Notes under the pieces: model-generated | Databases searched by the model: none | What the model was told of the DNA's origin: nothing | The model's input: only the letters and a program-made list of their open reading frames with translations | DNA from: an uncultured Paracoccaceae bacterium | Lineage (GTDB): Bacteria; Pseudomonadota; Alphaproteobacteria; Rhodobacterales; Rhodobacteraceae | Direction of reading: 5' to 3' | DNA length: 64,000 nt | Assembly: GCA_947503775.1 (NCBI GenBank) | Contig: CANNFE010000004.1 | Location: 1 to 64,000 of the forward strand | Part shown: in pieces, positions 44,893 through 53,428 of the stretch | How positions within the stretch are numbered: the first letter of the stretch is position 1 | How the letters are laid out: every line of letters starts with the position of its first letter | Translations under genes and position numbers: made by a program

Positions 44893-46283
44893 ACCGCTTC
44901 GAGCAGGCCCTCTGCCTTGGCGGTCGCATAGGTCTCGTCAAGCGCCTTGCCCGCCCGCTCCTTGAAGATCTCGCAATGCTCTTCGGTCAGGATCAGCGGG
45001 GGCGACACGATCATCCGGTCGCCCACATGGCGCATGACGATGTTGTTGCGGAAACAGGCATCGCGCGCGATCTGCCCGATCGTCCCCTTGGGCGCCTTGA
45101 ACGGCACGCGGCGGGATTTATCGGGCGTGAACTGAAGCGCCCCCAGCATGCCCAGGCTGCGCGCCTCGCCGATCAGCGGATGGTCGGCAAAGCTCTCGAT
45201 GGCCCTGGCCAAGGCGGGCGCGGCATGATCGTTCACATGCCCCAGAAGGTTCTCTTCCTCGATGATCCGCAGATTCTCCAGCGCCACGGCACAGCTGACC
45301 GGATGGCCGGAATAGGTGTAGCCGTGGTTGAAATCGGCGCGCCCGATCACCTCGGCCACGTGATCCGACACCAGACTACCGCCGATCGGCGCATAGCCCG
45401 AGGACAGCCCCTTGGCGATGGTCATGATGTCAGGCCGGATGCCGTAATATTCACTGCCGAACCATTTGCCGGTGCGCCCGAAGCCGAGGATGACCTCGTC
45501 GGCAATCAAAAGGATCTCGCGCGCATCGCAGATGCGCTGGATCTCGGGCCAATAGGTCTCGGGCGGGATGATCACACCGCCCGCGCCCTGAATCGGCTCG
45601 GCGATGAAGGCCGCGACATTCTCTTCGCCCAGCGCGTCGATCTCCTGCTCAAGCTGCCGGGCGCGCAGAAGGCCGAACTCCTCGGGGCTCATATCGGCGC
45701 CTTCGGCCCACCAATGCGGCTGATCGATATGGACGATATTCTCGATCGGCAGCCCGCCCTGGGCATGCATATGCGCCATCCCGCCCAGCGATCCCGATCC
45801 CATGGACGAGCCGTGATAGGCATTGGTGCGGCTGATGATGACCTTCTTCGACGGCTTACCCAGTGCGGCCCAGTATTCCCGGACAAGACGGATATTCGTG
45901 TCATTCGCCTCCGATCCGGAGGCCGCGAAAAACGTATTGTTAAAGGGCTCCGGCGCCAGCTCGGCCAGCTTTTGCGACAGCGCGATGACCGGCACATGCG
46001 AGGTCTGGAAAAAGGTGTTGTAGTAGGGCAGCTCCTTCATCTGGCGCGCCGCCGCTTCGGCCAGCTCGTCCCGTCCGTAGCCGATATTCACGCACCACAG
46101 ACCCGCCATCATGTCGAGGATCTCGTGCCCGTCGCTGTCAGTCAGCATCACGCCATCGGCGCGCGTGATCACGCGGGTTCCCTTGGCGGCCAGCTCCGCC
46201 CCGCCTGTGAAGGGATGCATGTGATGGGCCGCATCGATGCGCTGAAGCTCGGCCGTAGGCAGGTGGTTGGTGAGGATGTTCAT
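44889..46283 (-). CDS. Class III aminotransferase, SpuC-like (polyamine:pyruvate type)
   Basis: A 464-residue fold-type I PLP aminotransferase. The PLP lysine is Lys291 in TIAKGLSSGYAPIGG; the cofactor site also shows SGSEANDTNIR and EPIQGAGGVI. Similar enzymes move an amino group from putrescine or other omega-amines to pyruvate. ATG 46283 gives the family N-terminus and has GGAAAGG upstream; a longer frame to 46400 is not credible. It diverges from the potF-like gene and forms a unit with the oxidase. Confidence 0.85.
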   Translation of the reverse strand: MNILTNHLPTAELQRIDAAHHMHPFTGGAELAAKGTRVITRADGVMLTDSDGHEILDMMAGLWCVNIGYGRDELAEAAARQMKELPYYNTFFQTSHVPVIALSQKLAELAPEPFNNTFFAASGSEANDTNIRLVREYWAALGKPSKKVIISRTNAYHGSSMGSGSLGGMAHMHAQGGLPIENIVHIDQPHWWAEGADMSPEEFGLLRARQLEQEIDALGEENVAAFIAEPIQGAGGVIIPPETYWPEIQRICDAREILLIADEVILGFGRTGKWFGSEYYGIRPDIMTIAKGLSSGYAPIGGSLVSDHVAEVIGRADFNHGYTYSGHPVSCAVALENLRIIEEENLLGHVNDHAAPALARAIESFADHPLIGEARSLGMLGALQFTPDKSRRVPFKAPKGTIGQIARDACFRNNIVMRHVGDRMIVSPPLILTEEHCEIFKERAGKALDETYATAKAEGLLEAV

Positions 46284-46316
46284 AAGCGGTGCGCCTTTCC
46301 CACAGGACGGATCGTT

Positions 46317-46400
46317 TTGCAGGCAGCGTGATCGCAAAGCGGGCGCTTGTCCATGCGGCGTGGGGGCCTGGAGGGCGCTTCGCCTTGCACCTGCCTGCAA
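46317..46400. promoter_or_regulatory. Paired inverted sites in the divergent polyamine promoter region
   Basis: TTGCAGGCAG (46317-46326) and its exact reverse complement CTGCCTGCAA (46391-46400) lie 64 bases apart between the divergent aminotransferase and binding-protein genes. Each arm faces one gene. They may be sites for a shared regulator, possibly with looping; no regulator gene is in the cluster. Confidence 0.4.
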
Positions 46401-46448
46401 TCCGCGCTCAACTCAGCCACAAATGCCGCCGTTTGGGAGAGACGCGCC

Positions 46449-47528
46449 ATGAAGACCCTGACCACTGCTGTTTTGACGATTTTTGCGGCCCAGGCCGCGC
46501 TTGCCGAAGAGGTGCGCGTCTACAACTGGTCCGATTACATCGATGAGGAACTGCTCGCCAAGTTCGAGGAAGAGACCGGGATCGAACTGATCTACGACGT
46601 CTTCGACAGCAACGAACTGCTCGAGACCAAGATGCTCGCCGGCGGCTCGGGCTACGATGTCGTGGTGCCCACAGGGTCCTTCCTCGAACGGCAGGTCGCC
46701 GCAGGCGCGTTCCAGCCGCTCGATCAGGCGCAATTGCCGAACCTCGGCAATGTCTGGGAGGTCGTGACCGAGCGGACAGCGCAATACGATCCCGAGAACC
46801 AGTATTCGATCAACTACATGTGGGGCACGACCGGCCTTGGCGTGAATGTCGACAAGGTGACCGAGATCCTTGGCGAGGATGCCCCCATCGACAGCCTCGA
46901 TCTGGTTTTCGATCCGGCGAATATGGAAAAGCTGCAGGAGTGCGGCGTCTACTTCCTCGACGCCCCGACCGAGCTGATCCCGGCTGCCCTGCAATATATC
47001 GGCGAGGACCCGAATGCGCAGGATATCGAGACGATCGAAAAGGCCGAACCGGTCCTGATGGCGGTGCGCCCCTATATCGAGAAATTCCATTCCTCCGAAT
47101 ATATCAACGCGCTCGCCAACGGTGAGATCTGCGTCGCTGTCGGCTGGTCCGGCGATGTCCTGCAAGCGCGCAGCCGGGCCGAAGAGGCCGACAATGGCGT
47201 GACCATCGAATACCACGTACCGAAGGAAGGCGCGCTGATGTGGTTCGATCAGATGGCGATCCCGGTCGATGCGCCCAATCCCGAAGGCGCGCATAAATTC
47301 CTGAACTTCATGCTAGATGCGCAGAACATGGCGGCCGCCTCGAACTACGTCTTCTATGCCAACGGTAATCTGGCCAGCCAGGATTATCTCGTTGAGGACG
47401 TGATCGACGATCCGGCGGTCTATCCCGGTGCCGAGGTGCTCGAAAACCTCTTTACCGTTTCGGCCTATGACGCGCGCACCCAGCGCGGCGTCACCCGGAT
47501 GTGGACGCGCATCAAGTCCGGCACCTGA
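46449..47528 (+). CDS. potF: Periplasmic polyamine-binding protein
   Basis: A 359-residue binding protein. The signal peptide is about residues 1-19 (ending ALA). The mature start VRVYNWSDYIDEELLAKFEE is the hallmark of PotD/PotF proteins, with acidic and aromatic residues for putrescine or spermidine. Later strings INYMWGTTGLGVN and AVGWSGDVLQA are also typical. It delivers substrate to the following PotG-PotH-PotI. GGGAGAG precedes the ATG. Confidence 0.88.
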   Translation: MKTLTTAVLTIFAAQAALAEEVRVYNWSDYIDEELLAKFEEETGIELIYDVFDSNELLETKMLAGGSGYDVVVPTGSFLERQVAAGAFQPLDQAQLPNLGNVWEVVTERTAQYDPENQYSINYMWGTTGLGVNVDKVTEILGEDAPIDSLDLVFDPANMEKLQECGVYFLDAPTELIPAALQYIGEDPNAQDIETIEKAEPVLMAVRPYIEKFHSSEYINALANGEICVAVGWSGDVLQARSRAEEADNGVTIEYHVPKEGALMWFDQMAIPVDAPNPEGAHKFLNFMLDAQNMAAASNYVFYANGNLASQDYLVEDVIDDPAVYPGAEVLENLFTVSAYDARTQRGVTRMWTRIKSGT

Positions 47529-47547
47529 TCCGGCAGGGCATCCCCCC

Positions 47548-48657
47548 GTGGTCAACGACACCTCCTTTGCCCCTTGGACCGATCCGGACGCGGCGCCGCT
47601 GATCGAATTTCGCGGCGTTTCCAAGCGGTTCGGAGAGTTCACGGCCATCGACGCGCTCGATCTCAAGATCTATCCGCGCGAATTCTTCGCCCTCCTCGGC
47701 CCGTCGGGCTGCGGGAAGACGACGCTCATGCGGATGCTCGCCGGATTCGAGACGCCGACCGAGGGCGAGATCCTGATCGACGGGCAGGACATAGCGCGCG
47801 TGCCGCCGAACAAGCGGCCCGTGAACATGATGTTCCAAAGCTACGCGCTCTTTCCTCATTTAAGCGTGCGCGACAACATCGCCTTCGGCCTCAAACGCGA
47901 GGGGATGGAGGCGGCCGCCCGCGACGCCCGCGTGGACGAGGTCATGCGGATGGTCCAGCTCGGCGCACTCGGATCGCGCAAGCCGCACCAGATCTCGGGC
48001 GGGCAGCGGCAGCGGGTGGCGCTGGCCCGGTCGCTGGCCAAGGCCCCGAAACTGCTGCTCCTCGACGAGCCTCTCGGCGCGCTCGACAAGAAACTGCGCG
48101 AGGAAACCCAGTTCGAGCTGATGGAAATTCAAGAGACGACGGGCACGACCTTCGTCATTGTCACCCATGATCAGGAAGAGGCAATGACCGTCGCCTCCCG
48201 TGTCGCCGTAATGCGCGAAGGCCGGATCGTGCAGGTCGATATGCCCGAGCGTATCTATGAGGCGCCCAATTCGGTCTATGTCGCGGACTTCATCGGTGAC
48301 GTGAACCTGCTCAAAGGCCGCGCCCGCCAAAACGGCAGCGGCGTGATCGTCGATGTGGCCGACGGCGTCTCGCTCACCGCCGAAGGCGAGGCCGAGGGGC
48401 CCGTCACCTATGCGGTGCGGCCCGAGAAGATCTCGATCTCGGGCGAGCGGCCCGAGATGCCCAATGCGGTGCGCGGCAAGGTCATCGATATCGGCTATCT
48501 GGGCGGCTCATCGACCTACCATGTCGAACTGCCATCCGGCCATGTGGTCAAGGCCGCCACCGCCAATACCCGCCGCGTCGCCGCACGCGCCTTCGACTGG
48601 GAGGACGAGGTCTGGCTGGGCTGGAGCGACACGGCCGGGCTGGTGCTCCAGCGATGA
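47548..48657 (+). CDS. potG: Polyamine ABC transporter ATP-binding protein
   Basis: A 369-residue ATPase with Walker A GPSGCGKTT (about residues 52-60), signature SGGQRQRVALAR, Walker B LLLLDEPLGALD and a C-terminal TOBE domain (about 280-365). FGEFTAIDALDL is usual for PotG/PotA. The start is probably GTG 47548, 19 bases after the potF-like gene; no suitable ATG exists before the family start. Two REP-like hairpins separate it from the permease genes. Confidence 0.85.
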   Translation: MVNDTSFAPWTDPDAAPLIEFRGVSKRFGEFTAIDALDLKIYPREFFALLGPSGCGKTTLMRMLAGFETPTEGEILIDGQDIARVPPNKRPVNMMFQSYALFPHLSVRDNIAFGLKREGMEAAARDARVDEVMRMVQLGALGSRKPHQISGGQRQRVALARSLAKAPKLLLLDEPLGALDKKLREETQFELMEIQETTGTTFVIVTHDQEEAMTVASRVAVMREGRIVQVDMPERIYEAPNSVYVADFIGDVNLLKGRARQNGSGVIVDVADGVSLTAEGEAEGPVTYAVRPEKISISGERPEMPNAVRGKVIDIGYLGGSSTYHVELPSGHVVKAATANTRRVAARAFDWEDEVWLGWSDTAGLVLQR

Positions 48658-48680
48658 GCCCCGCCACCCGTCCCAAACGC

Positions 48681-48701
48681 GCCCCGGACCTGATCCGGGG
48701 C
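48681..48701. repeat. REP-like palindrome, copy 2
   Basis: GCCCCGGA / TCCGGGGC, an 8-base perfect stem with the loop cctga. It has the same architecture as the copy at 3297 with one base-pair change, and the same orientation. Confidence 0.65.
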
Positions 48702-48726
48702 CTCTCCCCCGACCCTCTCGCAAGAG

Positions 48727-48747
48727 GTCCCGGATCAAGTCCGGGAC
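48727..48747. repeat. REP-like palindrome, copy 3 (inverted)
   Basis: GTCCCGGA / TCCGGGAC with the loop tcaag, which is the reverse complement arrangement (cttga) of copies 1 and 2. Copies 2 and 3 face each other across 25 bases, like a BIME pair, between ATPase and permease genes. Confidence 0.65.
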
Positions 48748-48766
48748 GATATCGGCGCGCTTTGGC

Positions 48767-49642
48767 ATGAGGCGGCTGACGATCGCTCTGCCCTATCTGT
48801 GGCTTCTGGCGCTCTTTCTGGTGCCGTTCATCATTGTGCTGCGCATATCACTGAGCGATCCGGCGCTCGCGATCCCGCCTTACGAACCGATCTGGAGCAA
48901 GACCGAAGGCCTGCGCGACTTCCTCAGCCGCTTCGATATCGAGAACTTCCTCTTCTTGACCGAAGACGATCTTTACTGGAAAGCCTATCTCTCCTCGCTG
49001 AAAATCGCCTTCATCTCGACCCTGCTGGCGCTGCTCATCGGCTTTCCCATCGCCTACGGCCTCGCCCGCGCGCCCGTGGCGTGGCGCCCCCTTCTTCTGA
49101 TGCTGGTCATCCTGCCCTTCTGGACGTCCTTCCTCATCCGCGTCTACGCATGGATCGGCATTCTGGGCACCGAAGGCTATCTCAACCAGGTCCTGCTCGG
49201 CCTCGGCCTGATCTCCGCGCCGCTCCAGATCCTCAACACCGACTGGGCGGTCTATATCGGCATCGTCTACACCTACGTGCCCTTCATGATCCTGCCGATC
49301 TACGCCACGCTCGGCCGGATCGACGCCGAACTTCTGGAGGCGGCGGAAGACCTCGGATGCTCGCGGATCAAGGCCTTCTGGCTCGTCGTCGTCCCGCTCT
49401 CCAAGGCCGGCGTGATCGGAGGATGCTTCCTCGTCTTCATCCCCGCCATCGGCGAATTCGTGATCCCCTCCCTTCTGGGCGGATCGGACACACTGATGAT
49501 CGGCAAGGTCCTGTGGGAGGAGTTCTTCAACAACCGCGACTGGCCTGTTGCTTCGGCCGTCGCCGTGATCCTCCTGCTCCTCCTCATTGTGCCCATCGTC
49601 CTTTTCCAGCGCAACGAGCAACGCCAAAGGGACGCGGCATGA
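48767..49642 (+). CDS. potH: Polyamine ABC transporter permease 1
   Basis: A 291-residue membrane protein with about six helices. The EAA-loop for ATPase contact is EAAEDLGCSRIKAFWLVVVP near residue 190. FWTSFLIRVYAWIGILG in the middle is typical of PotH/PotB. ATG 48767 is the first start after the REP-like pair; no strong ribosome binding site is seen, so translation may be weak. Its stop overlaps the potI-like start by 4 bases. Confidence 0.88.
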   Translation: MRRLTIALPYLWLLALFLVPFIIVLRISLSDPALAIPPYEPIWSKTEGLRDFLSRFDIENFLFLTEDDLYWKAYLSSLKIAFISTLLALLIGFPIAYGLARAPVAWRPLLLMLVILPFWTSFLIRVYAWIGILGTEGYLNQVLLGLGLISAPLQILNTDWAVYIGIVYTYVPFMILPIYATLGRIDAELLEAAEDLGCSRIKAFWLVVVPLSKAGVIGGCFLVFIPAIGEFVIPSLLGGSDTLMIGKVLWEEFFNNRDWPVASAVAVILLLLLIVPIVLFQRNEQRQRDAA

Positions 49643-50451
49643 GATCCCCCTCCTGGTTCAACGTCACCTCACTGGCGCTCGGCTTCGCCTTTCTCTACCT
49701 GCCGATGCTCATCCTCATCGTCTACAGCTTCAACGGCGGGCGGCTGGTCACGGTCTGGGCGGGCTTCTCGACCCGGTGGTACGCCGAACTCCTCCGCAAC
49801 GAAGCCTTCCTGGACGCCGCATGGGTCACACTCCGCGTCGCGCTCATCTCCTCGACGCTGGCCACCATCTTAGGGGTGATGGCTGCGCTGGCGCTCGTGC
49901 GCGGCGGGCGATTTCTGGGGCGCACGCTCTTTTCAGGCATGATCTACGCCCCCCTCGTCATGCCCGAGGTCATCACCGGCCTCTCATTGCTCCTCCTCTT
50001 CATCGCCATCGGCATGGACCGGGGCATCGGCACCATCGTGCTGGCCCATACGACCTTTTCGATGTGCTATGTCTCGGTCGTCGTCTCGGCCAGGCTCGCC
50101 TCCTTCGACCGCTCCCTCGAAGAGGCCGCGCTGGATCTCGGCGCCTCACCCGCCGAAACCTTTCGCCTGGTGACCTTGCCCATCATCGCGCCCGCCGTGA
50201 TCTCGGGCTGGCTTCTGGCCTTCACTCTGTCGCTCGACGATCTGGTCATCGCCTCCTTCACGGCAGGCCCCTCTGCCACGACGCTGCCTATGAAGATCTT
50301 TTCGTCGGTCCGGCTGGGCGTCACGCCCGAGATCAACGCCCTCTCGACGATCCTGATCGCCGTGGTCACCACCGGTGTCATCATCTCCTCGCTCATCTCA
50401 AAGCAGGCCATCGCGCGAAAGGCCCGGGACGAAAGGCGCGCCGCGAGATGA
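49639..50451 (+). CDS. potI: Polyamine ABC transporter permease 2
   Basis: A 270-residue membrane protein with about six helices and the contact loop EEAALDLGASPAETFRLVTLP near residue 165 (split as EEAALDLGASPAE and following). LSLDDLVIASFTAGP is the usual PotI/PotC segment. It pairs with the preceding permease. It is coupled by ATGA overlaps to both the upstream permease and the downstream ligase. Confidence 0.88.
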   Translation: MRSPSWFNVTSLALGFAFLYLPMLILIVYSFNGGRLVTVWAGFSTRWYAELLRNEAFLDAAWVTLRVALISSTLATILGVMAALALVRGGRFLGRTLFSGMIYAPLVMPEVITGLSLLLLFIAIGMDRGIGTIVLAHTTFSMCYVSVVVSARLASFDRSLEEAALDLGASPAETFRLVTLPIIAPAVISGWLLAFTLSLDDLVIASFTAGPSATTLPMKIFSSVRLGVTPEINALSTILIAVVTTGVIISSLISKQAIARKARDERRAAR

Positions 50452-51743
50452 GCTGGACGTCAGAGGTCGAGGCCTATCTCGCAACCCATGGCCAGCCGGG
50501 CCGGGTCGAGGTGATGCTCTGTGATCTCAACGGGATCCTGCGCGGCAAATGGCTGCCCGGCGACAAGCTCGAGGCGATCGGAAGCGGTGCCATGCGCCTG
50601 CCCGTCTCGACCTATGCGCCAAACATTCTGGGCGAGGAAGTTGCCGAGACGGGTCTCGGCATCGTCGCGGGCGATCCCGATGGCGTGCTCCTTCCCGTGC
50701 CCGGCACGCTCGGGCCCTGCCTTGGCGGCGCACAGGTGCTGGCCGAGATCGAAGGCGATCCGAACGCACCCCGCGGACGCCTTGCAGATATCGTCGCGCG
50801 CTTTGCCGCGCGAGATATGACACCAGTCGTCGCGCTCGAGCTGGAGTTTCATCTGCTCCAGCACCGCGGCAGCCCTGACGCACCGCCGCTCCCGCCCGAG
50901 GGTGCCCCGCAATTCCAGAACTACGACATGGAGGTCCTGGACCGCACGGCCCCCGTTCTGGACGCCATTCTAACCGGCGCCGCAGCGCAAGGGCTCGAGA
51001 CCGAAACCGTCATCGCCGAATACGGCCCCGGCCAGTTCGAAGTGAATTTCCGCCATGGCCCCGACGCCCTGCGCGCCGCCGATATGGCCATCCTCTTCAA
51101 ACGCCTCGTCCGGACGACGGCCGCGGCCCATGGGCTCGAAGCCACTTTCATGGCCAAACCCTACGCGGATAGTCCGGGCAACGGGCTGCACGCGCATATC
51201 TCGCTGCTGGACGGGACCGGACAAAACGCGATGCAAGCCAAGACAGGCCTCTCGGACCTCCTCTCCACCTGCGTTGCAGGCCTGATCGATACGATGGCCG
51301 ACTGTCAGGCGATCTTCGCGCCACACCTGAACTCCTACCGCCGCTTTCAGCCCCTCAGCTTTGCCCCCACCGCGCCCGATTGGGGCCTCGACGACCGCGC
51401 CGCAGGGGTGCGGCTGCCCGCGACCTCGGGCACGGCCGCGCGGCTCGAACATCGGATCTCCGGCGCCGATACCAACCCTTATCTCGCCCTCGCCGCCATT
51501 CTCGGCGGCATGCTCTGGGGGATGGATCATCGCCCATCCTTGCCGCCCGAGCGGGCGAAGGCCGAGCCGCTCGGCCATGACTGGTCCGCCGCCGTCGACC
51601 GCTTCGCCGCTTCCGAGGCCGCCGCCTGGATCTTTGGCGCGCCATACCGGGACCTTTACGCAGCCGTGCGCCGAAACGAGATCGCCCAGCTTCTGCCGGT
51701 GATCTCCCCACTGGAATACGAGGTTTATCTGTCCCGGTTCTAG
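50448..51743 (+). CDS. puuA: Glutamine-synthetase-type ligase, probable gamma-glutamylputrescine synthetase
   Basis: A 431-residue member of the glutamine synthetase superfamily. The beta-grasp region has DLNGILRGKWLP, and the catalytic part shows ALELEFHLL, EYGPGQFEVN, GNGLHAHISL and RLEHRISGADTNPYLALA. It is shorter than GlnA and lacks its adenylylation loop, as in PuuA, which joins glutamate to putrescine using ATP. Related enzymes use other amines. Overlap with the transporter genes supports a polyamine substrate. Genes for PuuC and PuuD steps are not here. Confidence 0.8.
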   Translation: MSWTSEVEAYLATHGQPGRVEVMLCDLNGILRGKWLPGDKLEAIGSGAMRLPVSTYAPNILGEEVAETGLGIVAGDPDGVLLPVPGTLGPCLGGAQVLAEIEGDPNAPRGRLADIVARFAARDMTPVVALELEFHLLQHRGSPDAPPLPPEGAPQFQNYDMEVLDRTAPVLDAILTGAAAQGLETETVIAEYGPGQFEVNFRHGPDALRAADMAILFKRLVRTTAAAHGLEATFMAKPYADSPGNGLHAHISLLDGTGQNAMQAKTGLSDLLSTCVAGLIDTMADCQAIFAPHLNSYRRFQPLSFAPTAPDWGLDDRAAGVRLPATSGTAARLEHRISGADTNPYLALAAILGGMLWGMDHRPSLPPERAKAEPLGHDWSAAVDRFAASEAAAWIFGAPYRDLYAAVRRNEIAQLLPVISPLEYEVYLSRF

Positions 51744-51892
51744 GCGCCCCAGGTCCGAAGCCCGCATCGCCGGAAGGATCACCGCATTAACCGCAAAGAT
51801 CCGGACGGCCGCGGATGCGACGCAGACCGGGAGACGCCCGCGCGCCTCTCCTTGGAAGCCTGAACAGAGGCGGGCGGGCGACGGCGTCCACC

Positions 51893-53326
51893 TCATGGAC
51901 GGGAATAGACATCCTCGTGCCGGGTGATGTCGTCTTCTCCCAGATAGCTCCCCGTCTGCACCTCGATCACCACCGTCGGCAACTTGCCCGGATTTTCCAG
52001 CCGGTGCACCGCACCGAGCGGGATGAACACGGACTGGTTTTCGGCCACAAGCGTCACCGTCTCGCCGATCGTGACCCGGGCCGTGCCCTCGACGACGATC
52101 CAGTGCTCGGCCCTGTGGATATGGCTTTGCAGCGACAGGACCCCGCCTGGATTAACCGTGATGCGCTTGACCTGAAAACGGTCGCCCAGAACCAGCGTTT
52201 CGAACCAGCCCCAGGGGCGGTAGTCGCGCGGCGCCCGGGTCGCTTGCGGGCGCGCTCTGGCCTTGAGCTCCTTGACCGCCCGTCCCACATCCTGCGCCCG
52301 GGCGCGGTCGGCGACCAGAACGGCATCGGGCATCGCAACGGCGATGATATTGTCGAGCCCGAGCCCCACCAGCTCAAGCGTATCGGCCTCGGACCGCAGC
52401 AGGCTGCCCGTGCAATCGATGGCCGTCGCAGCTCCCGACGTCGCGGTGCCCGAGGCATCCCGGGGCGTCTCGTGACGCACCGCCTCCCACGAGCCAAGAT
52501 CGGACCAGCGGCCCGTGTAGGGAATGACCGAAAGGCGCGTCGCCTTCTCAAGGACGGCATAGTCGATCGAAATATCCTCGGCCCGGGCAAAGGCCTCCGG
52601 ATCGAGCCGAAGAAACCCCAGATCCGGCTTGGCGGCATCGACGGCCGCGCGCACCGGCGCGACCAGATCCGGCGCGTGATCGGTATAGGCCGCGATGATG
52701 TCGCGGGCACGAAAGAGGAAAAGCCCGGCATTCCAAAGGTGGCGGCCTTCCGCGAGCATAGTCTCCGCGGTCACAGCGTCCGGCTTTTCGGTGAACGAGA
52801 GCAGCGGCAAGGCTCCGTCCCCCTCGGGCGGGGCAGCCAGTTCGAGATAGCCATAACCGGTTTCCGGACGGTCCGGCGCGATGCCAAAGGTCACAAGATC
52901 GCCGCCCAAAGCAGCAGGGAGACCGGCAGCGATGGCCTGCCGAAAAGCGGCCGGATCTGGGACCACATGATCGGTTGGCGAGACAAGCAGGATCGCCTCG
53001 GGATCGGACTGCGCGAGATGAAGCGCGGCGGCAAGGATCGCGGGGGCGGTGTTGCGCGGCTCGGGTTCGATCAGAACGGCGCCGGGATCGACGCCGATCT
53101 GGGTCAATTGCTCGGTGACGATAAAGCGAAAATCGGTCCCCGTGACGATGACCGGAGGCGCAAAGGAGACAGCGTCGTCCCCGCCGCTGAGCCGCCGGGC
53201 GGTTTGCTGATAAAGCGTGTCATCGCCCAGAACCGGGGCAAACTGTTTTGGATAGGAACGGCGGGACAGCGGCCAAAGCCGCGTTCCGGAACCGCCGCAA
53301 AGCAAAACGGGAGTAACCTTCACCAA
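51893..53326 (-). CDS. manC: Mannose-1-phosphate guanylyltransferase/mannose-6-phosphate isomerase
   Basis: A 477-residue bifunctional enzyme for GDP-mannose. The N-terminal nucleotidyltransferase domain starts with CGGSGTRLWPLSRRSYPKQF (about residues 8-27); FTEKPD and VSPTDHVV follow. The C-terminal cupin (about 365-470; RPWGWFETL, HIHRAEHWIVVEG) is the type II phosphomannose isomerase with its metal His/Glu residues. The product feeds exopolysaccharide or O-antigen synthesis. The phosphomannomutase partner is two genes upstream. Confidence 0.92.
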   Translation of the reverse strand: MVKVTPVLLCGGSGTRLWPLSRRSYPKQFAPVLGDDTLYQQTARRLSGGDDAVSFAPPVIVTGTDFRFIVTEQLTQIGVDPGAVLIEPEPRNTAPAILAAALHLAQSDPEAILLVSPTDHVVPDPAAFRQAIAAGLPAALGGDLVTFGIAPDRPETGYGYLELAAPPEGDGALPLLSFTEKPDAVTAETMLAEGRHLWNAGLFLFRARDIIAAYTDHAPDLVAPVRAAVDAAKPDLGFLRLDPEAFARAEDISIDYAVLEKATRLSVIPYTGRWSDLGSWEAVRHETPRDASGTATSGAATAIDCTGSLLRSEADTLELVGLGLDNIIAVAMPDAVLVADRARAQDVGRAVKELKARARPQATRAPRDYRPWGWFETLVLGDRFQVKRITVNPGGVLSLQSHIHRAEHWIVVEGTARVTIGETVTLVAENQSVFIPLGAVHRLENPGKLPTVVIEVQTGSYLGEDDITRHEDVYSRP

Positions 53327-53428
53327 CGCTGTCCTCGATCACCTAGGGTCGTGCAACCGTGCGCGCTCCGGTGGATCGTGTCCAGTCGCTCGATGGACGG
53401 CGACTGACCAGGCGCCCTCGCGCGGCGA

